This document shows, piece after piece, positions 1-11,200 of a stretch of DNA of 64,000 nt. The stretch is from positions 19,524,761-19,588,760 of the forward strand of contig OX463784.1 in the NCBI GenBank assembly GCA_949825025.1, in the 5' to 3' direction. Position 1 is the first letter of the stretch, and the number at the start of each line of letters is the position of its first letter. The stretch is from Siphlonurus alternatus. Lineage: Eukaryota; Arthropoda; Insecta; Ephemeroptera; Siphlonuridae. A program made the translations under genes and the position numbers. The notes under the pieces were generated by a model. The model made no database searches. It was not told the DNA's origin and saw nothing but the letters and a program-made list of their open reading frames with translations.

Positions 1-1114
1 GTGCAGTATGTTATATTTATTAAGCTACAAACCTTAATTAAAGATAATGTTTAAATAAAAATTGTATAATTAAATGCAGGTGTAACTCCCCGATGTTTCT
101 TGAATATTTCATGGGAGAGGACATAGAGGATCAAGAGATGGCGCTGACGTCTGCAAATTTTTGCTCTTTGCATAGAGGATACGGCAATACCTATAGCATG
201 GGGAGAATCACAAAAATTATCAAATTTTTAGGAAAGAAATCACTTACAAAGTTGAAATATTTTTTTATATTTGTCCGAAAGTATTTGACAACTAATTATG
301 GTGGTGTCATTTCTATAAAATTATGCTGTGGCTGCTGACAGCATTTACATGATTTTACAATGTTAATCATATACAGTATACAGGAATCCTCGCCATACGC
401 ACGCAGTTCCAGCAGTCACCACTAGGTTCGCACTAACTTTAGGACGCCAATTAAGTATAGTGAAAAGGAAATAACGACATTCATCTAAAAATTATTGTAA
501 ACATATATGGAGCCTTTATTTAAAATGAAGTAAAATTACTTACTTTTTCATTAATGAACATTAATAATGATCATTCTTTAATGAATTAAATTTCAAAGCT
601 GCCATGCAGAAGCATTTTACTATAATTTCAATTAAAATTTCATTTACTAAGTTTACTTTAATACGGATCCGTAGTCGATGGATAATCATATTTTAGTAAC
701 AAAATTAGTGAAAGTGTTATGATAAATGCACCTGTTAATAATTGACTTTTTTTATTATTATATTTATAAATGGTTAAAATTTATATCGCTTGTGCTATGT
801 TTTATGTTTTGTTTTCAGTGTCTGACGTGAACCATGTTGCATGTATGTACAACCAATAATATTATTGTTCCAAAATAAAAATAAATAAAATAAATAAATA
901 TATATTCTTCTTAAGGAATATTGTCAACTGATCTGTAAAATGTCATATATAGTGACAATGGTAAGTATCCATCAGAAAAATTATATAGTCGCCATGTTCG
1001 TTTGCTAATTTTGAATCCTGCTACAACCACCGCGCATCGGCGCGCAACCCTTCTGCGCACGTTTTTTCGGCTCGAAGTCAAAACACTACCACCGCGAAAT
1101 TCTTTAGATGCTCT
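1..1114. other. AT-rich intergenic DNA
   Basis: No gene is supported here. The short open frame at 93-338 has a low-complexity, AT-driven translation with no domain. A slightly GC-richer patch at about 1020-1100 precedes the MITE but shows no motif I can name. Confidence 0.5.
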
Positions 1115-1440
1115 TTAATAGAGTATTGTCCTCATTTTTTTTTATTGCAGAAATGGATAGAGGGTGCAAAGTTATGCTACCCTGATTTTTTTCAGATTTT
1201 TTAGAGCCCGGGAACTATTTTTAAAAAATTATTGTAAGTCCTTTTCGTGACGTCACGAGACGCCGCTCCTTAAGAAAAAGATAGGACTTGCCGCCGCGTG
1301 ACGTCACAAAAAGGACTTTCAATAATTTTTTAAAAATAGTTCCAGGTCTCAAAAAAATCTGAAAAAAATCAGGGTAGCATAACTTTGCACCCTCTATCCA
1401 TTTCTGCAATAAAAAAAATTGAGGACAATACTCCATTAAA
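1114..1440. mobile_element. Foldback MITE, TGACGTCA subfamily (copy 1)
   Basis: Two arms of about 140 bp are inverted copies of each other: 1119-1260 runs from GAGTATTGTCCTC through ATTGCAGAAATGGATAGAGG to AATTATTG, and 1300-1436 is its reverse complement. Near the centre each arm carries the perfect palindrome TGACGTCA. No transposase frame is present, so this is a non-autonomous element. TTAA occurs at both outer edges (1115-1118 and 1436-1439), but the sister copy at 60.1 kb lacks it, so I do not treat it as a proven target duplication. Related cores lie at 22675-23016, 23475-23786, 60083-60393 and split at 24985/45173. The open frame inside it is an artefact. Confidence 0.85.
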
Positions 1441-1978
1441 CCAAAAGGCAAATAATAAAATTTCTATAGCAGCAAACGTAAAAGGTTAGTGCCAATGCGT
1501 TATTTTAAATTTGCAAACATAACTTATTTAGAGGGTTAACAATAAGCAATCGAAAAATTGCTCCGTATAGGATCTTACGTGCGCCCAATCTTTTTTTGTA
1601 AGTAAATGGGAGGACAAAGGATTGGTGATGTCATCATGGATGCTAACCATTAAAGAACATAATTAAAAAGATAGTTTTGTTGAAAGAAAAAGACACGAGT
1701 TTCCAATTATTTTAATGAATAACATCAGCATAGCTAGCAAATAATTATATCATTATTGTTTGTTCTTGGAATACGTGATCTGACGAGAATCGAACTGCGT
1801 CATACTCTTGATGTAATTAAATTGAACTAATTAATTTAGAAACGTGACAATTATACACATGCAATTTGAAAAGATCTAAAGACAATAATTGAAAAATATA
1901 ATTACCTTTCAATAACGCATGGGAGTCTCAATTTTATTATTGTTGTCACTAAAAAAAAACATGCTAGTAATATTCAAC

Positions 1979-2125
1979 TTGATTATTTTCGTCGTTTATG
2001 TTCGAGAGAACTTCGACTCATTTTCGACCAATGAAAAAAAAAAAAAAATAAAAAAAATAAAAATAAATAAATAAAATAAAAACTATCAGCAACCAATGAG
2101 AGAATGTTACAAACACGACAATCAC
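1979..2125. mobile_element. Short inverted-repeat element, 'accaatgactgaag' family (copy A)
   Basis: The left end (GATTATTTTCGTCGT, 1981-1995) is roughly complementary to the right end (ACGACAATCACT, 2114-2125). The right half contains accaatgagagaatgttacaaacacg, which matches the copies at 4928-5042 and 58001-58108. A poly-A/AAAT tract (2034-2080) expands the middle. No coding capacity. The family is defined only by these three diverged copies. Confidence 0.5.
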
Positions 2126-2437
2126 TTTATAATTGACGAAATATAAATATATGCTGTATACTTTTGCTTCCAAGCTCCCTATTATCAAGTGTACAGTACT
2201 ATTATGTACTATAATACACATTCTTATATAAATGTAGGTAATTCCTCATATTACATTTTTAATAGCTCGTCAATACATCTGTATTAAACTACATTATGAA
2301 ATAATTATGTAAAATAGTTTTATTGTTATTATCAGTTGCAATTTATTACTAAACTTATTTATTACGTTAAATATTACATCAAATGTAAATAAAAAAGTAA
2401 CCATCCAGCTTTAATGTGTTTTATGATTACTAAAATA

Positions 2438-2600
2438 ATTCAAATTCAAATTCAAATTTTTATTTCGATCGTTGGCTTTACAGCATAGATCACGTCAGAG
2501 TTGTTACATAGATTATACATAACAGATACTTAATTCAAATTAACATAGTACTTAAAAAAAGACATACATGACATAGTACATAGATGTTTAAAAATAAAAA
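2438..2600 (-). mobile_element. 3' end fragment of a non-LTR retrotransposon
   Basis: On the minus strand the sequence ends in an AATAAA-like signal followed by three (TTTGAA)-type hexamers (plus strand 2438-2460). CR1/L2-like LINEs end in short tandem microsatellites rather than poly-A, and the intact element at 54.3-57.7 kb ends similarly in TTTTGAA units. Upstream (plus 2464-2600) is about 140 bp of probable 3' UTR with no open frame. The 5' limit is uncertain. Confidence 0.45.
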
Positions 2601-3269
2601 TCTTTTATATGTTTAAAATATAGATGCTAATATTTTACCTGAATTTCATACCTAAAATTGTAAATACCTTGATTTTATATCAACCTTTTCAGCTTAGCTA
2701 CCACCTTTGCGCTTGAAGAAGCTCAAAATAGATTCAAATCTTATAGCCACGGTAGCAGCCAGGCTCGTTATTAAAATCACTTTCTCAGATCTTCTTCAGA
2801 TTCTTTACTCAAATTGAGAGAAAATGGAGTTTTATAACCGAGAAGATTTCAGTTCAAGATTTCAATTTGTTTTAAAACTAGTTTCGTATAAATTTATCTT
2901 TTTTCTTTCTTACATTTAATGAATATGCTAAAATTTGTACTGATGGGTTTAATCTTTTATATATAGATATTTATTTAATCTGTGAATTTCTTAATCAATT
3001 TGCAATAAAGGAGTAAGGTATAGATCTCAAACTGTTTGGATATCCTGTTAATTAATTTTTATATTCTTTGTATTGATAAAAACTTTGTATCAGTGATATA
3101 AATCTAATTAATATTTTTGACTACCTTTTTGTATCCGTTTTATAAATGAAAATTGTTTTTATTCTTCTTCAGTTCTTCAGTTTTTAATATTTGTATAAAG
3201 AAACATTTTTTAACGATTAAATTGAAAAGATGCCCGAGTTGAAATAAATTTCAACTTCTATTTGTTATT
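2600..3269. other. AT-rich spacer, nothing recognised
   Basis: No open frame, RNA gene or repeat that I can support. A small perfect hairpin GTTGAA/TTTCAAC-type palindrome occurs at about 3238-3256. Confidence 0.4.
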
Positions 3270-3400
3270 AAGCTCGTCTAATTCCCTCTTATTTTGCCCC
3301 ATTTTAGAGCAAAAAAATAGATTACGTATTTTTTCCTCTTCTTGAGCATAAAATGTTAGTAATATTGTCTTTATTTCATCCTCACATTTAGCGAAGAGGA
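3270..3400 (+). repeat. Diverged dispersed repeat (copy 1 of 2)
   Basis: This stretch (ctcgtctaatt, tattttgc, agattacgt, cctctt, aaatgttag in that order) aligns by eye with the reverse complement of about 20320-20458. The order of blocks and the spacing are conserved over about 130 bp with scattered substitutions. No termini or target duplication could be defined, so the class of repeat is unknown. Confidence 0.5.
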
Positions 3401-4927
3401 AATCAGATGTGTATTAGAAGTAAAAATATTAGGTTTAGACGTGTAAAGGATGATTTGGAGACGTAATTTTTTAACTAGGGTGTGAATTTTAATGAATACT
3501 GCGAATTTCATGTGTTAGATGTGTTAAGAATGATTTCAAGACCAAATTTTTCAACTAGGTGCAGGGCTAACATTTAAATTGCCCACAGTTGTATACTTGC
3601 AGGTAACAATTTCATTATTATCACCTTATAGTGCCTTTTATACTATTGCTATACTATCTTAACTACATTAATTTTCTATAATACAATGCCATTGAAACAT
3701 AAAATATAATATAGGTTAGATAAAATTAATATTAACGTTCAAAAGGATATTCTTTATTAAATTTTCTTCCATGTGGATAGATTTAAGATATTTTTGTATA
3801 TGCCAACATGATTGGTCTTCTTATATAGCTGCAGCCTATTCTATATATAATATAAAAATACCAATTCCTTCTGTTAGCAACATCAAATAACCCCTTTTAC
3901 TATATAATTTTTTTTTACTCCCTTTTATATGATGGACATTCTATAGGCCTGCTGCTGTACACTTGGCTGCTCGTTCAATCCTTTTTTGTTCAAAATTTCT
4001 CTAGTTACGTCAATAGCAGACCCCTGAGCGATTGATTCTTTAAGAAAAGGGATGAAAAAAATAATATTGCAATAATAATAGGGTCTTTGAGATTTTCGTA
4101 TACCTGAAAACCAATATTATATGATAATAAGAAATGATTAAAACTTATTTTGGTAGTTATATTTAAAAAAAAATAACATAAAAATCTTTTTGAAAATTAA
4201 AATTTTAAAATTATTTTTATTGAAAATATGTATAATTAAAAACTGTATTACGTACACCTGTATTACATTATAATTAAAAAAAGTTGATTTAATTTTTTTT
4301 ATTTACTTGATTATTACTAAAAGAACAAAAGATTTTAAATAAATTTTAAAACCGTTTTTAAAAATATGTGATGAAATTCAAACTATAAAGTCATACTTTC
4401 AGGTATAATTAACGATTAAATGTTAATAAGGTGAATCTGAACAAATCGTTTGAACAAATAACATGTGTAAAATTAAAAAATTTGTCGCGAGTAGTTGACT
4501 GATGGTCAGCACCGAAATTGTATGGATTTTGTTTTAATACAAGAAGGACCTAGGAGTTGTGTTCGTAAATGAATTATTAATATTCTCGTTGAAAATAATT
4601 TAGCTGATAATTTCAGCAAAAACAAGATTTCTGTATGATTTGATTCAGCATTTTGTTTGGAAATAACTCACACCTGACTTTTACGGAATATCATAATTAT
4701 ATTGAAGTATAGTAATACAGAAATTTAAAACAACTACAAAATAAAGTAATTTCTAAAGAGTGCTTAAAAAACAATAAAGAAATTAATTTTGTGTTCTTAC
4801 AAGAACATAAATTTGTCTTTCTCAACCTCAAGTTAACAATTAATTGTTTTTATGAGGTCATGAAATACATTTTAATTGAATTTTATGTCATGTTTTTATC
4901 TTCTGTTTATTACAAGAGCATTTAATG
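3400..4927. other. AT-rich spacer
   Basis: No supported gene. Mostly A/T runs, with a short duplicated phrase (gtgttagatgtg / gtgtattagaag surroundings at about 3410-3530) that may be an old local duplication. Confidence 0.35.
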
Positions 4928-5042
4928 TAATTTTCATCGTGTCATTTCGTGAGTCCTCGGCTTGTATATTCAGCCAATCAGGTGATTCGTTATAAAATGA
5001 CGACCAATGACTGAAGATGTTACAAACACGATGAAAACTAAT
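4928..5042. mobile_element. Short inverted-repeat element, 'accaatgactgaag' family (copy B)
   Basis: TAATTTTCATCGTG (4928-4941) is the reverse complement of CACGATGAAAACTAATTA at about 5027-5042, allowing a small indel. The interior right half (accaatgactgaagatgttacaaacacg) is nearly identical to copy C at 58 kb. About 115 bp, non-coding; probably a small non-autonomous DNA transposon. Confidence 0.6.
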
Positions 5043-6936
5043 TATTATATTTGATAGACAGTGTAGATATAAGAACTTTTTTTCTAGTCATTTGGCAGTT
5101 TTGTCAAATTTAGTCATTTAATTTAAAGAAAAAAAAAAAAAAAAAAGCATTTCTCTCTCTCAGCCTCATTTTGACTCATCAACTTTATATCATGTGACAT
5201 CATTTTTTTTTTTTGTCCCATAGAAAAAAAAAAAAAAAAAAAACTTCAAAGTTTGCGTGTAGACATCTATCTTGATGAATGTCTAATAAAAAGAAATATA
5301 AACTTCTTTGTATTTTTGTTATATTACTTATTTGACATTTTCTTAAGAGTATGTCATTTAACTTGTGTTGTTCTCTCTCTTGAAGATACAAAATTACATT
5401 CTTTATATAATGATAATAAAAAATTTCAAATATAACTCTTCTTTATAGTATAAGTGATAATAAAAATGAAGATATTGTAGTTCATATAATAATTATATTT
5501 AATTATCATGGTTAAATAGATATTGAAGAAAATGTTACAGACCATAGTGTATATAGTATACGGTTTTCAAGATAAACGTATTTCGATTTTGGTATTTGGG
5601 AAAGCAATATGTCAAATAAAAAAATGCATGAGTAACAGTTTGGTTGGTAAATTGTTACATCTAATTTACAAATAATTTGATTAGAAAAAATGTGCTGCAT
5701 GCATCAATGATAAAAAGTTATATGATAACAAAAAGGTTTTTTATGTTTTTCCAACTTTCGAATTATATTTAAAAAATAATTAATAATAATTTGATCTTTA
5801 AGTGCTCTCCACATCGAGAAATTTTTCCTCAACATGATGCTATATTTTTTAATTTTCGCTCAATATAATTAAAAAAGGTTTTTTCATTTTAATACATCTA
5901 CTTTTTTAGGGGATCTTAATTCTTAATTGTGATATGTACAAAACAGCCATTTATTCTTTCTCTCTTTATTTACACGTAGACGTTAAATATAGAAACACCG
6001 TAAAATCAGCTGATTTAAGGCACTCATTAAAATATTTTGTGAATGAACGGAAAATTTGAAATAAATTATACCTTTTACTTTAATCAAATGCTATATACAT
6101 ATAAATATTTTGTTATTAGTTATAGTACTTTTTATAAAGTGTATATAGTATATAGTAGTTAGGAAGTCATGTAAAGTAAGACATAGTTTTAAGTGCACAA
6201 ACTAAAACTTGTAGTGCATTGTCGATGTCAGCTGGTTGTTGTGCTAAGTGGTTGGTAAGTAACAGTATTAAGATCACAACATGTTTGTCGTAGTGGCTAA
6301 AGAGAAGATACACAAGAACTTGTTGTTAACTTCTTGGCAATGAAGCTGCATTGCTAATTTTAAAACATAGAATTAATGCACTTTGTAACACTTCTCTAGT
6401 CTAATGCACCAGGATTAAAATAAAATAAACAACATAGATTTATAGTAGTTTACAGTTTAGTTTAATTTCTTGTATCTAATATACAATTCTATTATTTTAA
6501 GAATTATTATAAGTGCAAATTCTTTAATTTAAATGGTAATTTTGTTTATGAATAAGCAGAATTCATGGAGAAATCACGGAGATTAAACAACTGTCTTAGG
6601 ACTGATAATCAAGTATCCGTATGCTTTGCCTTTGTTATTGAAACATGGTCCATGAAAATTATTGTTATCATCGGAAGAAAATAATTTGAACTATTAAATT
6701 CGTTTTTTTATATCAAGTGTTAAATTAAATGTAATTTAAATATATTTATATTGTGTTTTTCTCAGTTTAATTTTAGCATAAATTTTTCAGTTCTGGTCAT
6801 CTTATTATTTAAAATTTAATGATTACCTTTTTTTTTGTATAACATAATTATATAACTTTAAAGTAATTAAATACTTAAAAAAACATTAATGTTTTTGAAT
6901 ACTACTTCAGTTTGATATATTATTATGCATACTGTA
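5043..6936. other. AT-rich spacer
   Basis: Contains poly-A/T runs at 5128-5146, 5202-5214 and 5223-5243. The open frames at 5200-5700 are driven by A/T composition and show no domain. The GC-richer stretch at 6220-6370 has no recognisable motif. Confidence 0.4.
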
Positions 6937-7222
6937 GAGGCATCAAGTCATGCGCCTCGAGCTGCGCAACTGTTGTCGCTAAGGTCCATCTTGCACTTGA
7001 AAATGAAGCAAAGTGTTCTTTTAACTTTTCTCGGTTATAAATAAAGTACAAAATCTAAATCTTGAATTATCCAATGTATTTTTAATTTTGGGCCGAAGTT
7101 CCGTAAAGGAATTTTCCCTAAAAAATCTTATTCTTAGTGAAAAAAACAAATTCACGTTTTTTTTTTTACATAGGTTTTATAGGACGGTGGGAACACCAAA
7201 AAATCAGCTGACTTTAAGCCTC
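6937..7222 (+). mobile_element. TA-flanked MITE with GAGGC termini (copy 1)
   Basis: A 286-bp element beginning GAGGCATCAAGTCA and ending TGACTTTAAGCCTC, flanked on both sides by TA (6935-6936 and 7223-7224), as expected for Tc1/mariner-type insertion. Its whole length matches the reverse complement of 45463-45744, which has the same TA flanks. No transposase frame. The frame at 7088-7273 crosses its right border and is an artefact. Confidence 0.8.
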
Positions 7223-7830
7223 TATTATCAAATATTATTCAACTCGCTACATTATTCCGTTAATTTAAAGTGAACCACTGTATTATGATAAACATCGAAG
7301 TAAAATTTAATAAAGTATAATTAATGTTCTTTAATAGATAATATCGTCATGCAAAAACTTAAAATTTCATACGCAACGATACATTAACTAAATTAAAACA
7401 TCTCAACAGTTCAACCCAGAGGTATTTCTACATGTTTCTCTCTGGACCTTCATATAGCATCTTGACAGATGATATCTTGGAAGATGATGTTAAGAGATAA
7501 GACGGGTTAGGTCCAGCGGAGGAGGCTGGGAGATATAAATCTTCATAAGCTACTTTACAGCAGCAAGCTCAAGGCTAGACATTTTAAATTTAATTACACG
7601 TTTTTATTTTAAATGCTTTGAATTTATACATTTTTTATTCATATTTTTAAAACAAGTATAAATAAAATAGTTTAAGTACTATAAATATTATATACGGTTG
7701 ACAACTTAGAAAATTTCTAACTTCAAAATATAATATTCAAAAGCCAAGTGGGATTTATTAAATAAGGAAATTTTCCAAGGTGAAAAGTATTCAATTTTCA
7801 TGAAATTATCATTAATCATTACATATATCC
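7223..7830. other. Spacer with a GC-richer patch
   Basis: 7425-7590 is less AT-rich than its surroundings (atgatatcttggaagatgat, ggtccagcggaggagg) but has no open frame, tRNA signature or splice-bounded exon I can defend. The rest is A/T-rich. Confidence 0.35.
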
Positions 7831-7959
7831 ATAGGTCTATTCGTAAATACAAAATCAGAAAGAATCGATTATTTGTGATGAACCTTATTTGTTATATGCA
7901 CAGAAGGTTCATCACAAATAATCGATTCTTTCTGATTGTGTATTTACGAACAGACCTAT
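7831..7959. mobile_element. Foldback hairpin element
   Basis: A near-perfect inverted repeat: the 55-bp arm 7831-7885 (ATAGGTCTATTCGTAAATAC to AACCTT) is mirrored at 7905-7959 with only a few mismatches, leaving a loop of about 19 bp. So high an arm identity in an AT-rich background indicates a recent hairpin-type MITE or a transcribed foldback. I found no flanking target duplication and no second copy in the window. The open frame 7800-8000 simply reads through it. Confidence 0.75.
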
Positions 7960-8063
7960 TATTATATTTTTACTTAGTGAATCTTATGATGATCTTATGA
8001 TGCTGATCTATATTTAAAAAAAAAATATTGAGTGGCAGAAAATATTACGGTCAAATTTTTATG

Positions 8064-8228
8064 CTCCGGAAGTAGCCGGAAGTGTAAAGTTTGTGTTCTT
8101 CCTATTCGTATAAGAGTGTTAAATTTCACACATAGGTTATAGTTCTGCCACAAACCACTCTGTAAAGTTTTAAAACTAAATTACAAACAGAAGAGATGCA
8201 AATTTCACACTTCCGGCTACTTCCGGAG
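8064..8228. mobile_element. MITE with 22-bp perfect terminal inverted repeats
   Basis: CTCCGGAAGTAGCCGGAAGTGT at 8064-8085 is exactly complementary to 8207-8228. The 165-bp element has no coding capacity. The TIRs are themselves internally repetitive (CCGGAAGT twice). The interior does not pair strongly. No target duplication could be fixed; the superfamily is unknown. Confidence 0.75.
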
Positions 8229-11200
8229 GGAATATTATGTTAATTTGACTGTATTGTAGAATTAAGAATTCACTTGAACGAGTAAAAAATGTAGAATCAT
8301 GTATATTAGGGAAGTAAATTTTTAATGAGATTTTTTTTATTTATTTATTTTTTTTTTTTTACTCTGCTTAAGAATTATTGCACAGCACCATGTTTTATAT
8401 TTATAGGACTGACTTTTATTCTAAGAAAAAAAAATATTCATAAATATTTTAAAAATGATAAGTATTCAATTTTCATCCCATTACACATAAAGAGAGTTTA
8501 GATATCAATTTTTCTAATTTATTACGATGTTCAGCCAATTAAATTTAATAGAAAATCTATACAATAATGGATTTTGAAATTCTTTGAATATAAAAATATA
8601 TTACGTTTAATAATCTTAAATAATGCTGATGCCAGTTTCTTATTTCATTGCTTCAGAGATTTTAAAGTTTAAAGTATTCACGTTTGATGCAACGAAACTT
8701 AATAGACTTTAACTTCAATTGCCGGTGTATCGTTTCAATGCTTATATACTCTTTCCGATGCCTGTGGATGCGTAATTTATGTTTCAAACGGTGCAAATTC
8801 TCATTTGTTTTTTTGCACTAAATTTAGCATGGATGTAAATAAATTTATAAACTAAAAAATTCCAAATTTCACACAATTTTTTTTTTTTTTTCAATGTTGT
8901 ATTGTTCTCAACATGGCAAATTCGTCATTGATTTTAATTTTTTGAAAGAATGTTGGTTCTTAATATTATACAGATCAGCAGTATTATAAAATATGACAGA
9001 GCGTTGTGATGTCAACCCTAAAAAAAAAAAAAAAAATACAGGTAGCAAATTCACATATATTTGCACTACGTGCGAATAAAAGAATTAGCAAATGCAAGTT
9101 TGGTTTGATATAAAAATAATGAAAATATTGATTATCAAGTCTAAAAACTGTTGGTGACTAATTTGAGTAATTTAAGACCCGATATTTAAGCCAGCATCTA
9201 CAGCTAGAAAGATAATCCATCAGTAAAAAAAAAATACAGTATATAGATATAATTATGCAACGTCATGGTATGCCTTCCCCACTCCTCTTGAAAGCTCTTC
9301 ATGGTTTCTGTAACAAACAGAGCAATGCATCATACTAATGGTGATACAATTACTAATTACTGTATGTCATATAAAGGAAAGCATTGAGAGAGTTCCTTGT
9401 TAATTCCCAGAAGACTTTCAGCACACGATAACCTCGTGGAGTATTTGTCAGTATGGTCATTATGTTATGGAGGGGAGAAATGGTACAGTTGATGTAGTGG
9501 AAATGTGAAATCAAACGTGTTGTGTGTATGACAGCGAACTTCTTTATAAATAATTTTTTTTTGGTATGAACAGTACATAGATTTATAAAATTAAAATAAG
9601 GATGGGATAAACACATTAACATTTTTTTTATTTACTCTTTTACATTGGTTTATGATGCCATTTTATCATATTATAAATAAATGGAAATGTATATTGATTG
9701 TAGATTATCTTTTGCAAACCAAATCTAAAACATTTTTCTTTGTACGTTACATTTTTTCTATTACATATTAAATTGAAAAATAAATTTAAAAAATATTTTA
9801 TACTCTATCGTGACATTTTATAACATTTTTTTTTTTTAAATATATTCATTAATATTTGAACATAAAAAACAATATTTTTATATTATAATTATAAAATTTA
9901 TAATTTTGATTTCATACCATTTTAAAGCTTAAAAATATTTTATTACCCAAGATATAATATAGATATTTTAAAGGTTAGAGTTGTAAGAACATTAATACGA
10001 TTGAAGAGTTGATAGCTCTGCATATAGTGACAACGGCTTGATAATTAATTTGAAGCTGTAGCTCTTTTATAAGCACCTGATATGAGTATCATCCCAGGAC
10101 CATTAGATTATTATATTATATATTATATTAAGTAAATATCTGAAGAATGTCCACAAGTACATCCGTCATGGCCTGGTTATCAATAACCGACCAACCTGCC
10201 TGAGGTTTCCATGGTTCATTTAGTCACACGAATGCAATGGATTGTTTTAATTGCTAAATTGTTTGTCCTATTTCAGAAATTTGTGGAAGTTTTAGAGTAT
10301 TGGTTGGTTTGTGATGGTAGACTTATAATAAGTAAAAGATATAACAATCTCGGTATATAATAAAAGGGACATCCATTACTCTAATCACAAAAGATTTCGA
10401 TAACGTGAGTGTTCTTTATAACGACTGATTGGTCTCTAGAGTATATAGGGAAAAACACGCAAAGCCACTCGATCACAAGAGAAAGCGTCTCAACAAAAAA
10501 AGCAGCCAACATTTCCATCCCTTGTTACAAATATCAGATAAACGTCAATTCTCCATGCAATTTATTGTTTATAACATTCTGTTCTATTGTTAAATATTTT
10601 TTTTTACTTGCGTATAATGAACATGTTTTGATATTTTACAATTTTGTAACAAAAAAGTAAATTTCAATTAGATAATGAAAATTTACTTGTTATTGTCAAT
10701 TCTATAGATGGAGAAATATTGTTTACAAATTTAATACTTATACAGTATGAAAAAAATGTGTCAGAATTGTCTTTCTTGTTCCTGCATGGATTTTTCAAAG
10801 GTCTAGTTTGAATAAAATAAATAATGACCATAGTATATATGGGTTTTTATTTAAATAGTAGTAAATTAAACAACCCCCTCCCCTAATAAGTATGTCCGGT
10901 CAAGGCAGACCGCGACAATATATTCACTTAATTAATTATTAGTATTAAAAAATTTACAATAATTCTATTTAAGTTATTGCGAGAGGATATTTTAACAATA
11001 AAAATTTTAATGTATCTGCAATTTAACGTAGTTTATTTAAAAAAAATATACATATATATATATATATATATACACATATTAACTTTTGAAAATTTTAAAT
11101 TGTTTTTTTAATAATTTTATAAAATATTTATAATATATAATATTTGTAATTTACTACTTTTTTATTATTACACAGTAATTAAAATTTCTCCGTGTTACAT

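Noticed and set aside
1115..1439. TTAA at both edges of the first MITE as a piggyBac target duplication
   Set aside because: The closely related copy at 60083-60393 is not flanked by TTAA, so the match may be chance.
1773..1805. Minus-strand GTTCGATTC, resembling a tRNA B box with a short stem around it
   Set aside because: No acceptor or anticodon arm could be formed upstream at the right distance; not a tRNA gene.
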